From Prorocentrum cordatum (Eukaryota > Sar > Dinophyceae > Prorocentrales > Prorocentraceae), in the NCBI GenBank assembly GCA_963575745.1, contig CAUYUJ010017875.1:164642-221867 (forward strand): 57,226 nt of DNA, in the 5' to 3' direction. How positions within the stretch are numbered: the stretch's first letter is position 1; the number at the start of each line of letters is the position of its first letter. Under the pieces are notes generated by a model. That model was not told the origin of the DNA, did no database searches, and saw only the letters and a program-made list of their open reading frames with translations. This document shows positions 10,346 through 23,600 of the stretch, piece by piece. The translations under genes were made by a program, and so were the position numbers.

Positions 10346-10826
10346 GTGTCACCATCGTATAAGGGGCAACTGGGACGTTCAAGTTCACAATGTCTTGCGG
10401 GTCTTCAGAGGCTGCTGCCAGATCCCGCATGCCGCGCTCATCGTTATATTGCGCGTCGCCCACAGGATGTCAGCTAGCCAGCTCCTCACTCAAACCCATT
10501 CTCGCGACAGGTGCATGTAGATCAACTCCACTGCAAGCGAGCCGACGCATGACTTTCGTCATCTTGGTATCCCCTCCGTATTTCTTCCCACAGCCCTGCA
10601 TACAAACGTCTGAAATGTATGTGCATGCATACGCTGGGGGTAAGAGCGGCGGCACGGTGAAGCCGGGACTAAGAGATGGCCTACATGAACTCTCGCCATA
10701 AGGATCAAGAGGTGCATACACATAGGCAACGTCAGCCTCGAGCCATGGAACTCCAAGCGAAATGGAAGCACAGCGCGGAGAAGCATGACAGGCACCCTCC
10801 CCCTCTTCCTCCCTCTCATCCCCCAC
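10338..10826 (-). CDS. Protein-like segment, unassigned, possibly two pieces
   Basis: The minus-strand frame 10826-10470 reads like ordinary protein through its last 90 or so residues, with a Cys cluster (CMQGCGKKYGG) and DLHAPVARMGLSEELAS before a stop at 10470. The next in-phase stretch on the minus strand continues with equally protein-like residues (RAIYNDERGMRDLAAASEDP) to a stop at 10338-10340, just before the CAT domain. The stop between them falls at CTAG/CTGACA, so an intron boundary, frameshift or real stop are all possible. No family was recognised. The first codon of the frame is not an ATG, so the true start is unknown. The composition contrasts sharply with the neighbouring microsatellites, which is the only argument for coding. 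Confidence 0.3.
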
Positions 10827-10979
10827 CTCCCCTCCCCTAACCCCCGCCTCGCCTCCTCCCCTTCCTTCGCAAGCCTGACGCGCCTGTCAGCACCGTTCAC
10901 CTCGGCTGGGCGACGCTCATCCGACAACCCAGGGCTCCACACCGCGGCACCGCGGATCGGGCTGAACAGATCAGGCGGG

Positions 10980-11430
10980 CCAGCTGCCCTCCATTTTCTC
11001 TTTCTCTCCCCCCTCCCTCCTCCTACTACTCCCCCTACTCCCTCCCTCCTCCTACTCCTATTCCTCCCTCCCTCCCCCCTCCCTCCTACTACTCCCCCTC
11101 CTTCCCTCCTCCTACTACTTCCCCCTCCCTCCTCCTACTACTACTCCTCCGCCCCTCCCCCCTCCCTCCTCCAACTCCTCGTCGTCCTCCATCCTCCTCC
11201 TCTCCTCCTCCTCCTCCTCCTCCTCCTCCCCCTCCTCCTCCTCCTCCTCCTCCTCCTCCTTCCTCCTCCTCCTCCTCCTCCTCCTCCGACTACCACTACT
11301 CCAGTACACCCTTCCTCCTCCTCCTCCACCCTGCTTCCCCCCGTGCAACAGGTCCTCCCTCCTTCCCCTAGCCCTCCTCCTCCTCCTCCTCCTCCTCCTC
11401 CTCCTCCTCCTCCTCCTCCTACTCCCTACT
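10980..11430 (+). repeat. Polypyrimidine CCT/TCC domain
   Basis: Starts as irregular CCTCCCTCCTACTAC words and becomes regular TCC toward the right. It leads directly into the perfect CAT run. Confidence 0.9.
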
Positions 11431-11452
11431 CCTACTCCCCTGTTCCCCCACA

Positions 11453-11666
<214 letters not shown>

Positions 11667-11707
11667 TTCCTTCCTTCCTTCCTTCCTTCCTTCCTTCCTT
11701 CCTTCCC
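11667..11707 (+). repeat. (TTCC)n microsatellite
   Basis: About ten TTCC/CTTC units directly abutting the end of the CAT run. Confidence 0.95.
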
Positions 11708-11759
11708 TCCCTCATACTCCGCCCTACTCCCCCTACTACTTCCGCTTCGTCCCTAACAG

Positions 11760-11850
11760 TGGTCATCATCACCACCACAACCATCACCATCACAACCATC
11801 ACCGTCATCGTAATCAGATACTATCCGTGTCATTGCCGTCGTCAGCATCG

Positions 11851-11889
<39 letters not shown>

Positions 11890-11952
11890 GCAGCATCATC
11901 ATCGTCACCACCATAACCATCGACATCATCATCAGCATCAGCAGCAGCCACC

Positions 11953-12001
<49 letters not shown>

Positions 12002-12002
12002 G

Positions 12003-12047
<45 letters not shown>

Positions 12048-12061
12048 GATCCTCATCATCG

Positions 12062-12099
<38 letters not shown>

Positions 12100-12222
12100 T
12101 GCATCATCATCTGCATCATCATCATCAGCATCATCATCATCAGCATCATCATCACCATCAGCCTTATCAGTATCATCATCAGCCTCATCATGATCATCAC
12201 CATCGTGATCATCATCTTCATC

Positions 12223-12271
<49 letters not shown>

Positions 12272-13530
12272 CACCCACCAACATTATCATTATCATCATC
12301 AGCAGCATCATCATCGTCAGCATCATCATCATCATCGGCAGCAGCAGAGGCAACAGCAGCCTCAGCAACAACATCAACAGCATCAGCATCAGTAACATCA
12401 TCAGCATCATCATCATGATCAGCAGCAACGTCAGCACCGTCAGCAGAATCAGCTCAGCAACACCAGATTCAGCATCAGCATCGAGACACCGCCACCATCG
12501 TCAGCATCAGAATCATCATCCTCAGCATCAGCAGATGCATGATCATCAGCAGCAGAATCATCATAAACACCATCATCGTCATCAACCGTATCATCATCAT
12601 CGTCATCATCAAAATCATCATCCGCAAATTCATCCTTTTCATCAGCAGCAGCAGCATCATCGGCACCATTAGCATCAGCATCATCATGCTCATCATCATC
12701 AGCATCAGCAGCAGCAGCATCATCATCATCATCAGCATCATCATCATCATCGTCATCATCATCAGCATCATCATCATCATCAGCATCATCATCATCAGCA
12801 TCAACATTTTCATCATCATCGTCATCATCTTCATCATCAGCATCATCATCGCCATCGGAATCATCTGCATCAGCATCATCAGCATCATCAGCGCCATCAT
12901 CACCATCACCATAGAGTGCCATTATATATCATCAGCAGTCTCATCATCATCAGCAGCATCAGCATCATCCGCATCATCATCATCATCAGCATCATCATCA
13001 TCATCATCAGTATCGCCATAACCACAATCATCATAATCAGCATCGTCGCCATCACCGCCACCACAACTTATCATCATCATCATCATCATCATCATCGTCA
13101 TCACCATCATCATCAGCATCAGCATCGTCGTCATTAACGGTGTCAGCGCCATCGTCATCATTGTCAGGATCATCATCAGCATCGTCATCCCCATCATCAA
13201 CGTCACCATCCGCATCATAAGCATCCTCATCATCAGCAGCAGCATCATCAGCATCGTCGTCGTGATCATCAGCATCAGCACCAGCAGTATCATCAGCATG
13301 ATAATCAGCATCATCAGCATCATCATCATCGTCAGCATAATCATCATCCGCATCATCAGCATCATCCTCGTCATCATTATCGCCATCACCACCATCATCA
13401 TCATCATCATCCTCATCATCATCATTATCGCCATCACCACCATCATCCTCATCATCGCCATCAGCATCAGCATCAGCATCATCATTATCAGCATCACCAG
13501 CATCCTCAGCATCATCATCATCCCCGAAGA
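11760..13530 (+). repeat. Decayed CAT/CAG trinucleotide domain
   Basis: About 1.8 kb in which CAT triplets are mixed with regularly placed CAG, GCA and CGT triplets. Over hundreds of bases the triplet phase is kept, so change has been mostly by substitution or whole-triplet gain and loss. Confidence 0.92.
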
Positions 13531-13689
13531 CCTGAACAAGAGTACCCCCGTCTGTACTGTCGTTCGCCGCGCTGTGCCCGTCCAGCCGAGAGTCAGTGCG
13601 GTGGCGCCTCAGAGTGCAGCGCTATGCCTCGCGCCACAGTACCCCACAAGACCACCAAGAAAGCCCCAAACTGTCCCCACGAGGCCTCC

Positions 13690-14245
13690 TCCTCCTCATC
13701 CTCATCCTCATCGTCTCTGTCCCCCTCCTCCATGATCCTCCTCCCTGGTCCTCCTCCCTGACCTACTACTACTTGATGATCCTCCTCATCTTCCTGCTGA
13801 TGCACCTGCTCCTCCTCCTCCGCCCGTTCGTCACTGACCCTCCTCCCTGAACTTCCTCCCCAAGCCCTCGCCGTCGTATCTGGCAAATCTCATGGAAAAG
13901 CAAAACTCCTGTGAAACTTCATGCATCCTCCTGCCCCTTCCCTCCGCCTTCTCCACTTCCTCGTCCTCCTCCTCATCCTCCTGCTCCTCATCCTCCTGCT
14001 CCTCCTCCGGCGTCGCATAATCATCATCCTCCTCCTCCTCACCTCCTCCTCCTCCCCGTCCTCCTCCCCACCCTTCTCCTCCTCAACATGCTCCGTGTCG
14101 TCATCCTCCTGCTCTGCCTCCAGCTCCGCCCCTCCTCCTCCCCTCCTCCTCCCTCCTCCTCCTCCTCCTCCTCCTCCTCCTCCTCCTCCTCCTCCTCCTC
14201 CTCCTCCTCCTCCTCCTCCTCCTTCTCCTCTTCCTGCCACTCAAC
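13690..14245 (+). repeat. TCC trinucleotide domain
   Basis: Irregular TCC/TCA in the left half and pure TCC at about 14150-14223. It again sits immediately before a CAT domain. Confidence 0.9.
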
Positions 14246-14289
14246 ATTACCGTCTGCTGCTTACTACTATTGTTATCATTACAGCAGCA

Positions 14290-14398
14290 TAACCGTCAAC
14301 ACCATCATCATCAGCATCATCAGCATCATCAGCATCATCAGCATCGTCAACATCATCATCAGCAGCAGCATCAGCATCATCATCATCATCATCATCAG

Positions 14399-14455
<57 letters not shown>

Positions 14456-15369
14456 CATCATCATCATCATCCTCATCATCATCATCATCATCATCATGAT
14501 CAACATCATCAGCATCATCATCAGCATCATCATCATCATCAGCATCATCAGCATCATCAGCATCGTCAACATCAGCAGCAGCAGCAGCATCAGCATCATC
14601 ATCATCATCATCATCATCAGCATCATCATCATCATCATCCTCATCATCATCATCCTCATCATCATCATCATCATGATCAACATCATCTGCATCATCATCA
14701 ACATCATTATCGTCATCATCATCAGCATCATCCGCTTCATCATCAGCAGCGTCATAGTCATCATCATCATCAGCATCATCATCGTGGTCGTCACCAACAT
14801 CACAATCCCCATCACCATCACGAATCAGCATCATCATCATCACCACCACCACCACAATCCTCGTCATTATCATCATCACCATCATCATCGGTAATTGTAT
14901 CGTCATCGACGGCTGCGTCGTCGTCATCGTCGTCGGCGTCGTCATCGTCGTCATCATCGTCCTCGTCCGCGTCCTCGCAATCGTCATCGTCATCATCATA
15001 GTTATCCGCATCATCATCAGCAGCAGCATCATCATCGTCGTCGACGTCGTCATCATCGGCGGCGGCGACATCGTCGTTGTCGCCATCGACATCGTCATCG
15101 TCATCGGCATCGGCACCGTCATCAACACCGTCATCATTAGCATCACCATCATGATCATCATCAGCATCACCATCATCAACATCAGCCTCATCATCGTCAT
15201 CCTCATCATCAGCATCATCAGCATCATCAGCATCACCAGCATCGTAATCATCGTAATCAGCATCGTCGTCATCAGCAGCATAATCACCAGCATCAGCATC
15301 ATCATCATCATCATCACCGTCGCCATCATCATCCACATCATCATCAACATCGTCATCAGCACCATCAGT

Positions 15370-15438
<69 letters not shown>

Positions 15439-15683
15439 GTCAGCATCATCACCATAATTAGCATCAACATCATCATGATCATCAGCATAAGCATCATCAC
15501 CACCACCATCACATTCATCAGCAGCAGCAGCGACATCGTCGTCGCCATCGTCACCATCATCAGACCCATACCATCAGCCACCAGCAGCCTTCAGCATCAT
15601 AATCGTCGTCATCAGCATACCAATCAGTCATCATCAGCATCATCGGCAGTATCAGAATCAGCATCATCAGCACCATCATCATT

Positions 15684-15723
<40 letters not shown>

Positions 15724-15724
15724 G

Positions 15725-15759
<35 letters not shown>

Positions 15760-16081
15760 GAATCATCATCATCATCGTCATCATCATCATCAGCAGGGAC
15801 ATCCTCATCAACATCATCAGCACCAGCAGTATCAGTATCGTTACCACCATCATGATCAATATAGTCGTCAATAGCATCAGAATCGTCATCATCATCGTCA
15901 GCATAATCATCATCCGCATCATCATCATCATCAGCATCATCACCACAAAGAGCATAACCACCATCAGCATTACCACAGTGATCAGCATCATCAGCAGCAG
16001 CATCATCATCAGCATCATCGTCGCCATCAACATCACCATCACCATTACCATCATCAGCATCATCAGCATCATGATCACAAG

Positions 16082-16119
<38 letters not shown>

Positions 16120-16280
16120 GCAGCATCTTCATCCTCATCATCATCTTCATCCTCATCCTCATCATTATCATCATCATAATCAGCATCAGAATCATCAATG
16201 TCGTCGACGTCCTCATTACCATTATCATCATCGTCGCCGTCGTCATCATCACAATCAGCAGCAGCATCATCATTCCCCTC
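14290..16280 (+). repeat. Decayed CAT/CAG trinucleotide domain
   Basis: About 2 kb of CAT with frequent CAG and CGT. A minus-strand frame stays open for 444 codons (14247-15581), switching between Asp/Ala-rich and Met-rich text; this reflects phase-conserved triplets. A purer CAT stretch is at 15360-15437. Confidence 0.92.
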
Positions 16281-17097
16281 CGGCTTCCCTCCTCTTCCGC
16301 TCCCTCTTCCCTTCCTGCTTCCCTTCTCATGATTAAGCCTCCTTCCCCTCCTCCCCTCTTCACCCCTCCCATCGTGGAAACGAAGCGACAGATGGCTTTA
16401 ACGGGTGGATTCGCATTGGACGTCCTGATGGGAGAGGTAGGCACTCTGTCCGCCTCGATCGGCCAGTGAGGCCCCGATCACTAGGAGAAGCGGGGGTAGG
16501 AGAGGGAGCAGGATCGTTCAACAGCGAATCGGGATATCGTGTCGAATCGAACTGTGCATTTGATTTGGCTGCACCGGCGCAGAGTCGGTCGGATCGGCTC
16601 CGCTGTGCAGCGCGAACAGCGGGCCGCATCGCATCATCGGAATATCGAAAACGAATCGGCTCGGGCCTGCGAAAATTGAGATCGTGTCGAAACTATCGGA
16701 CCGAAGCGGGCACTGGGCGGAGGGGGGAGCGGGCGTGGCAGGAGAAGGTCGGGTTTTTCCCCTTCCGAACGTCTGACGAGGCCGCGATCACGGATCGTGG
16801 GGGCACGGCCGAGCAGCTCACCCTCACAAGGTAGCGCTCGCCCTTCGTGTCGAAGCCCTGCACGATGCCGACGAGGCCATTGAGCCCCCTTTCCACGCAG
16901 AACGGGCACGAAAGGAGAAGAGAGAGCCGAGGAGAAAGGGAAAGGATAAGAGCCGAGGGAGGAGAGAGATACGAGGGTGGAAAGAGATAATCTGAACCAC
17001 GTCTCCTTTCACGGCCTTGTCTCGCTCCTCCCCCTTCTCATCTTTCTCCACTTCCCCCACCCTTCCTGCTGTCACAATTCCTCCCCCCTGTCCTCTC
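16281..17097. other. Unique spacer with a short SH3-like remnant
   Basis: Apart from the motif annotated at 16819-16896, no gene is recognised. The stretch 16500-16710 is enriched in AATCGG/GATCGG words, like 51830-52036. Confidence 0.45.
16819..16896 (-). pseudogene. Fragment of SH3-like LNG...FD motif
   Basis: The minus strand encodes GLNGLVGIVQGFDTKGERYLVRV. This fits a short beta-barrel motif of the form LNG..G.V..FD....RY.V.L; from general knowledge such modules are common in dinoflagellate proteins. Only about 26 residues are visible and the frame then runs into composition without similarity, so this is a stranded exon or a decayed piece. Two related pieces lie at 40840-40914 and 47037-47138, also on the minus strand. 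Confidence 0.4.
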
Positions 17098-17420
17098 CCC
17101 TCCTCCTCCTCCTCCTCCTCCTCCTCCTCCTCCTCCTCCTCCTCTCCTCCTCCTCCTCCTCCTCCTCTCCTCCTCCTCCTCCTCCTCCTCCCTCCTCCTC
17201 CTCCTCCTCCTCCTCCTCCTCCTCCTCCTCCTCCTCCTCCTCCTCCTCCTCCTCCTCCTCCTCCTCCTCTCTCCCTCCTCCTCCTCCTCCTCCTCCTCCC
17301 TCCTCCTCCTCCCTCCTCCTCCTCCTCCTCCTCCTCCTCCTCCTCCTCCTCCTCTCCTCCTCCTCCTCCTCCTCTTCCTTCTCCTCCTCCTCCTCCTCCT
17401 CCTCCTCCTCCTCTCCATCC
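17098..17420 (+). repeat. (TCC)n microsatellite
   Basis: About 320 bp of TCC with a few CTC slips, ending in TCCTCATTC-type decay. A CTACTG hexamer-like patch follows at about 17475-17535. Confidence 0.95.
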
Positions 17421-20400
17421 TCATCCTCATTCTCATCCCCATCCTCATTATCATCCTCGTCCTCCTCCTTCCTTGTGCTACTGCTACTACTACTGATACT
17501 GCTAATGCTCCTTCTAGTGCTACTGCTACTGCTCGCCCCAGTCCTCCACCACCTCATACTTTCCCCTCCGCCCCCTCCCCCTCCCACCCACCCCACCCTT
17601 CCCAACCTTTTTCAGCTGGACCCAACCAAAAAAAGTAATCCCGGTCTGGCTGACCCTTCAAGACGTGGAAACGAAAAGCAGAGGGGGCGGGATGAGAGAG
17701 GAAGGCGGGGAGATTCTTGATCCTTGATCCATGCGGGGCTCATTGTCAGCCGTCGCACTGCACAACACGAAACGCACAATGCGTAACGAAACACAAGAAA
17801 AAAACCTGCGGGCAAGAGCTCCTGACCAAGGCGCGAGACCACACCCAGTGAGAGAAGGGCATGGAAATTCGAAAGCCCAGTGGGCGTGCGCCAACCCAAC
17901 CGGGAGGAAGGGACCAGGGAAGGGAGAAAGGGCCGCTGAGCCACAGAAACAAAGAGGCCTGAGGCAGCATGGTGAAACCACAAAATACATGCGTGCGGGA
18001 TGCCCATGTAAAAGGCGTCCCAGAAATCCAATGCTGCAATGCAAGACTGGACAGTCAGCACTGACCCACTGGAAGTGGGATCGAGCCCCAAAAGAGAACT
18101 TCGCCACAGTGAAGACCGGCTGATCACAGGTAGCAGGGTCACAAGCCCAGGGCCGATTCGAGGGCGAAGGCCGAGACCCAAGAGGGGGAGCAGGCGGGAC
18201 AGGCCTGACTGAAAAGCAGGTTTGGGTAGCAGGTGTGTCCAAGACACCGAATGAACGAGCACATGCACCAAAGCAAACAGCGCAACGAGGCAAACGCGCC
18301 GAATGCTCGCGATGGCACTACGTGCTTGAAGGGCTCTTGGGGGTAGAGCCAATAGCGCTTGTCGAACAGCGCCTCGAGGAAGTACCCCGGCGACCGTTGT
18401 TGGGGAGCGGTCCCTCCCTGCAAAACAATAGTCATGCACCGCAACACATGCAAGTCCAAAATCACGTCAAGAACGTGTCCCCGACGGTTGTGGTCCCGTT
18501 TATTGTTGCGATCCCCGCTGTGGTCATGGATTGAAGGCCGCAACCAACAGAATGCGAAAAAGGCAAAACAAGAAGCACGGGCAGGACGCCACGAAGACAG
18601 CTAGCATGCGGAGACCTGGACACACCTGCAGCGTGCAAGAAAGCTGCTGCATCCAGTCGCGCAGAAGAGGCGGTCGCGCCGAATGCTCTTGCTGACTGAA
18701 TGGCTCCTCGCCCGACGGACTGAAAGCTGCAATCGACAGAGTCCGATAGTGACAGCAGTAAGCGCGGATAGGACGCCAGAGGACACCCGACAAGAAGAGA
18801 GACCTGGACAAACCTACGGCACGCAAGGAAAAACTGCACCAACAACGCAATTACAGAGAGTCAACGAGGCGAAGATAGGCGCGAGAAGGCACCAATGGAA
18901 TCAATGCCCTTTGCTGCCGGGCTCTAGGAAAAATGTCGGGAAATGTCTGCGTTATGCGATCGAACCGAGAAAGTATGGCATCCTTCTCTTCGGGGGGAGA
19001 TTCCCCGATGCAACGGGCACGACAACTACACCCTTCGCCTGCCTTGCACATCCCGGCAGTGCGAGTGCGCCAGCGTCGATCGCGCGCGACGCATCAAAAT
19101 GGCACGCTGGTGGCCCTTGGCCACGCTTCTGAAGCAAAACAAGGACCCGCTGCTAGCTCGCAGGACAGGCCAAAACCTTTTTTGCACGAGTTGCAAGTCG
19201 GAGGCTGCGGAATGCCAAAACACCCCCCTTCATTCCGCGACGGTCGGCGAGCAGGGGCCCGAGACGCATCGCGCACAGGCAGTGAGGGCACCTCATGCTC
19301 TGGAAGAGCGCCATACTGGACGGCACTCACGTATAAAAGTCCAGCCAATACTGCCTGGATATATGTATTAATGCCTCCGTCACGCAATTCATGTTAAGTC
19401 TTCACGTTTGCAGCGTGTTCGTCTGACAGCAATGAGGATGCAACAGCACGCTCGACGCGGTCCATGACAGAACGTCTGGGCTGCGCATCAGCAAAGCTAT
19501 CGAACAGCTCTGTCTGCATGTCCAGTCTAGCTGCAATTGCTCTGCGTCGAGCTGGTTTGCTCCGAATTGGCCGTGCCGGCTTCGAGGGCTCGAACAGCGC
19601 TCACAAGCCTCCAGGGGGGCGCGACTGGGGGCGGCCCATGGAGGCGGGCACAGAGGGAGGCCGAGCACAAAGGCTCTGGCGAAGCTCATCGTCCGTTCTA
19701 CCTTCTGTTGGAACTGTCAGCCGGAAGAACATCAAGAGCATTCGCGGACTGAGTCGAACAGGGGCGCGCCATTGAGGCAGGGGGACGTCTCCTTCAGCAA
19801 CGCTATGCTTCTCGCGGGCATCAGAGGCCTCGCCAGAGTCCCAGGTCGATCGCCTCCAACGGCTCAGACGAAGTCCCACTGGTGGTCCCTCAGCAGCGAC
19901 GAGGTGCGACGGAACTGGCGACGCGTCAGCTCCGGCCGGCGGCCACTCGCCTCCCCCAAGTGATCCCGACGGCAGCAACCTCGCCGGCGACGGAAACCGC
20001 AGGTCCGTCTCTGGGCACAAGAAAACTGCGCACATCCTGCGGCAGAGGCGGCGGCACGCGAGAGGAAGAGGAAGAACCTGCTGACCTGCATCTCCAGCTG
20101 GGCGCTCGGCTGCAAGCGGCGCGGGCGGCGGCGGACGCCGTGGCGGGGCAGAAGAGGCGGAGCCCCCATCCACCAACCTGGGGCGGCGGCGGCGCCGGCC
20201 ACACAGGCGGAGCAAGCCAATGCGGCGCCAGCGGCGGCACCGGCAGAGCGCCGCCGCCTCGCGCCCAGTACATGGCGGCGCGGTTCCTCGCCCTCGCGAG
20301 GAGCACGCCGGGTCCGAGCCGCGAGCGTGCGCGATGGGGGGCAACACGGCTGCGGCTACGGCTCGGGCCCGCGGCGGGAGGAGGGAGGGGGCGGGGAAGA

Positions 20401-20628
20401 GGGCGGGCGGGCGCCCGGGCGGGCGGGCAGGAGGAGGAGGAGGTCGGAGAAGGAGGAGGAGGTCGGAGGAGGAGGAGGAGGAGCGCCAGACCCAGAGAGA
20501 GTGGAGTCCCGCCCCCCCGTCCCAGCGCGCCTGTGGCGTAGGGCGTCGGGCAGGGCGTCACGAAGGTCAAATGCGGGCGGCGGGCGAAACGACGGCGAGG
20601 GCGACAGAAGATGGGGGATGGCGAGCGA
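17421..20628. other. Unique region, no gene recognised
   Basis: About 3.2 kb of complex sequence, very GC-rich after 19.6 kb. The longest frame not due to simple repeats is on the minus strand at 17612-18439 (275 codons). It contains LDFWDAF, superficially like RT motif A, but no FADD, no motif B and no endonuclease were found in any frame nearby, so no function is given. Frames over 19600-20640 are Arg/Pro/Ala-rich on all strands, as expected from base composition. Confidence 0.4.
18532..18850. repeat. Diverged tandem duplication, about 190 bp
   Basis: Two units align: the word GAGACCTGGACA.ACCT occurs at 18611 and 18799, and the upstream parts (GCAA.C.ACAGA, GGACGCCA) match at similar offsets. 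Minus-strand translations of both units share SHSVGCGLQS / SDSVDCSFQS-like text. Confidence 0.6.
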
Positions 20629-23600
20629 CTAAGTGATGAGAAGCTGCCGAATCCGAGGGGGCCGCCGCGCAACTACACGGGCCCTGGCACGGATGGCATC
20701 CTGGGCGCATTTAATGGATTGGGTGCCTCTGGCTCGGGATGCGTTATAAGCTGAGAAAAGTAAATCAAGAGCAACACTATGGGCGAGAATCGAATCACTA
20801 TTGGCCGTTACCCACATGTGAGGTAAAATGACAGCTAGTGAATCAGAACCCCAGGATGTGGGCAGAGAATTCAAGAGGGCACGAACGACAGGAACAGAAA
20901 TGGGGCAGGAGGCACAGTGCAGAATTGAGTCACCTCCTAAATTACAGCATCCCCAAACGCACCCGCCAGCACCAAACCTAAAACGTTTTGTAGTGGGCCA
21001 TGCATTAAAAATCGTTTTCACCGTAGCAGTCAGGCAGAAGGAGGGGGGCGAAGGCCAATCAGGTTCAGTAGGAGAACGAGTCGGTCCATCTGATCTCGAC
21101 GCGGTACTTCTTTTGTCCAATACTTCACTCGTGCACGAACGAGACTAGCAGGAGGGGGATCAGGGGCATGGGAACGCAGCACTCGGTAAATCTTCATCTG
21201 GAGCTTTCTCGGCGGGGCATCCTGAACAGCATTGGGGAACTCGAGATATCTAGATAGGGCACGTGACACATGGTAAACGACAGAATCAGGACGAAAGGGG
21301 CGAGACAGAGCATAAAGTGCGGCTTCGACCGACTGGCTGGCATTGCGGATCCATTCAACCATATCCTGAAGCAGCTCTGATCGAATGCTAGCTCTGATCA
21401 GCGCAGACTGACAAGTAAGGGAGACTGGTCTCGGCTCCACCTCGAAGCCAATGCTCTTCAGATTCAACATTGCACACGGAGGAAAGGCATGGCGAGGGGC
21501 TCGGGGAAGCAGTTGTAGGCATTCACGTTCGACTTTAATGATGGTACAAGGGGGGTTATAGCATTGCGCGACATGTCCTAAGACGGGGACGGCAAACTGA
21601 TTGTAAGCAGGTATAGAAGCCACAAAAGATAACCCCACAGCACGAACTTGATGGGCACGCTCGGTAAGTTTTGCCATCGGCGCGGCCCAGGAAAGCAGGG
21701 GCCCCCGAAGGCCAACGTAAATCCCAAGATGCTTCCCTGCGGTTCCGTGCTGGAAACGAGAGATATCAAGACCGTACTGCGCAAAACGAGCCTTCAAAGC
21801 TTCCCAGTCGTATTCCCGTGGGAAGATGATGTGGCACTTTGCAAAGTTAAGTACGAGGCCCGAGTAGCGCCCTGCCTCCAGCAGCTCGGCACACACATCT
21901 GGCAAGACCCGAAAGAGGTCGACGGTGACGAGCGCAAGGTCGTCAGCAAAGCCAGGCATGCACATGGGAATAGCCATTTGACGCCTTAGGATGTACTTGT
22001 GGATGGGGTTAAGGATGATGGCAAACAGAACTCCAGAAAGCGGGCATCCTTGTTTCATTCCTCGCGTAGCCCAGAAACCAAAATCTTCGCTGCAGTGCCA
22101 CCTCTACGTAAAGAAATAGTAGTCCAGACGTTGGCGCACAAGGCGGCAATGGCATTAACGACGATCTGAGGGAACCTATAGCGCCTAAGAACCTGGAAGA
22201 TCCAAGAGTAGTGCACACTGGGGAAAGCATTTGAAAAGTCGAAGAGGCACCCACCAGAATCATTGCAGGCCATCGTATGGGCCCAAGCCCAGAGGGACCC
22301 GTCGAACTCCAGGATGTTGTCTATCATGGATCTGCCAGCGACAAAGCCCCTTCTGAGAGGGGTCAACGATGTCAGCAGCCACGAAGTTGAGCGGCCTGGC
22401 CACCAGGGAGGAGAGGAGCTTGTTATCAGAGTTCGAGAGAGAGATCATACGAGTATGGGCAGCGTCCCGCGTCTCTGTTCCGCCATTCTCGATGGCACCC
22501 TTGGGCAGGAACGCGGCACGGCAGTAATTCAATTTTGGCGGGACCTGCGGGCCATCACTCATCAGCCGCAGGAACGCCTCATGCAACGTATCAATCGCAA
22601 TATCTCCAGCTACTCGCCAGGCACCGTATGGTACTCCATCTGGACCAGGGGTCGTGTCTTTTTTCCTCGAGAGCAGATGGGCGACCGAGGCCCGATCAGC
22701 AACCCAGTCAACAAACTGATGAGAACGCGTAACAAACTGATCACCTTGAGGGCCCAGGGGATCGACTTCCTGAAGATACTGACAATCATCATCTGGGACT
22801 GGCGACTCAGCAGCTGCAAAAACCTTGCCCCAGTATTGCGAGAGAATGCTAGCCATTTGGGCGGCATCAGCGGTGGCGTGCCCCTGGGGAGACCGAAGGC
22901 CAGCGAGATAAAGCCTGGGTCGTTTCGGCGCCCAAGCCGCAGCCAGGCGGCGGACCCTGGCATGGTGGCTGAGCTTCTGGCGTTCGGACAACTGGGAGTC
23001 ATTATGGATAGCACTCCCTTGCTGCTGGAGGACAGAGCGTTGAAGCTGAGCAACATGACCATGGAACGCAGCCCAGTCGCTCCAGCACATAAGATCAACA
23101 TCAAAAAAACGGCCGAGCACCGGATAAGCACGCAGAAGTTGACGGCAAAATTGCCGACGCTCTGCTCGTGCAGCGCGAAGGAGACGGAAGCGCAAAGTTA
23201 TCTTCGCGTCATCACAGTCGGGTCCGATATCGACAACCCCGTGTTTAACTTGCTGGGCAACGAAATGAAAAATACTCTTCAGTCCCAGGAGACGCTGGAA
23301 GGGGTCGGGGTCGAACTCGTTATATTCGCACATCTGCTGCACCTGCCGAGCAAAGGACGCGTGCTTGATGACCCACGGCGGGATGGGCGCTTCTTCGGAC
23401 TTCACGTCCGACTTCATAGAGAGGGATAAAAAGACTGCAGCATGATCAGACGACTTGGACCGATCTGTAATCCGCCAGCACGTGGAAGTGATGCACCTAA
23501 GATCAAGCAGCACTGCAGGAGGGAGGCTGGAATATATTCTGTCGAGGCGGGCGTAGCTGGGGTCATTGGGGTCGTTAATGCGGCGGGTGTAGTGGGGCTG

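Noticed and set aside
17612-18439. Minus-strand frame with LDFWDAF as a third LINE RT
   Set aside because: No motif B, no FADD box and no endonuclease in any frame nearby; one short match is not enough.
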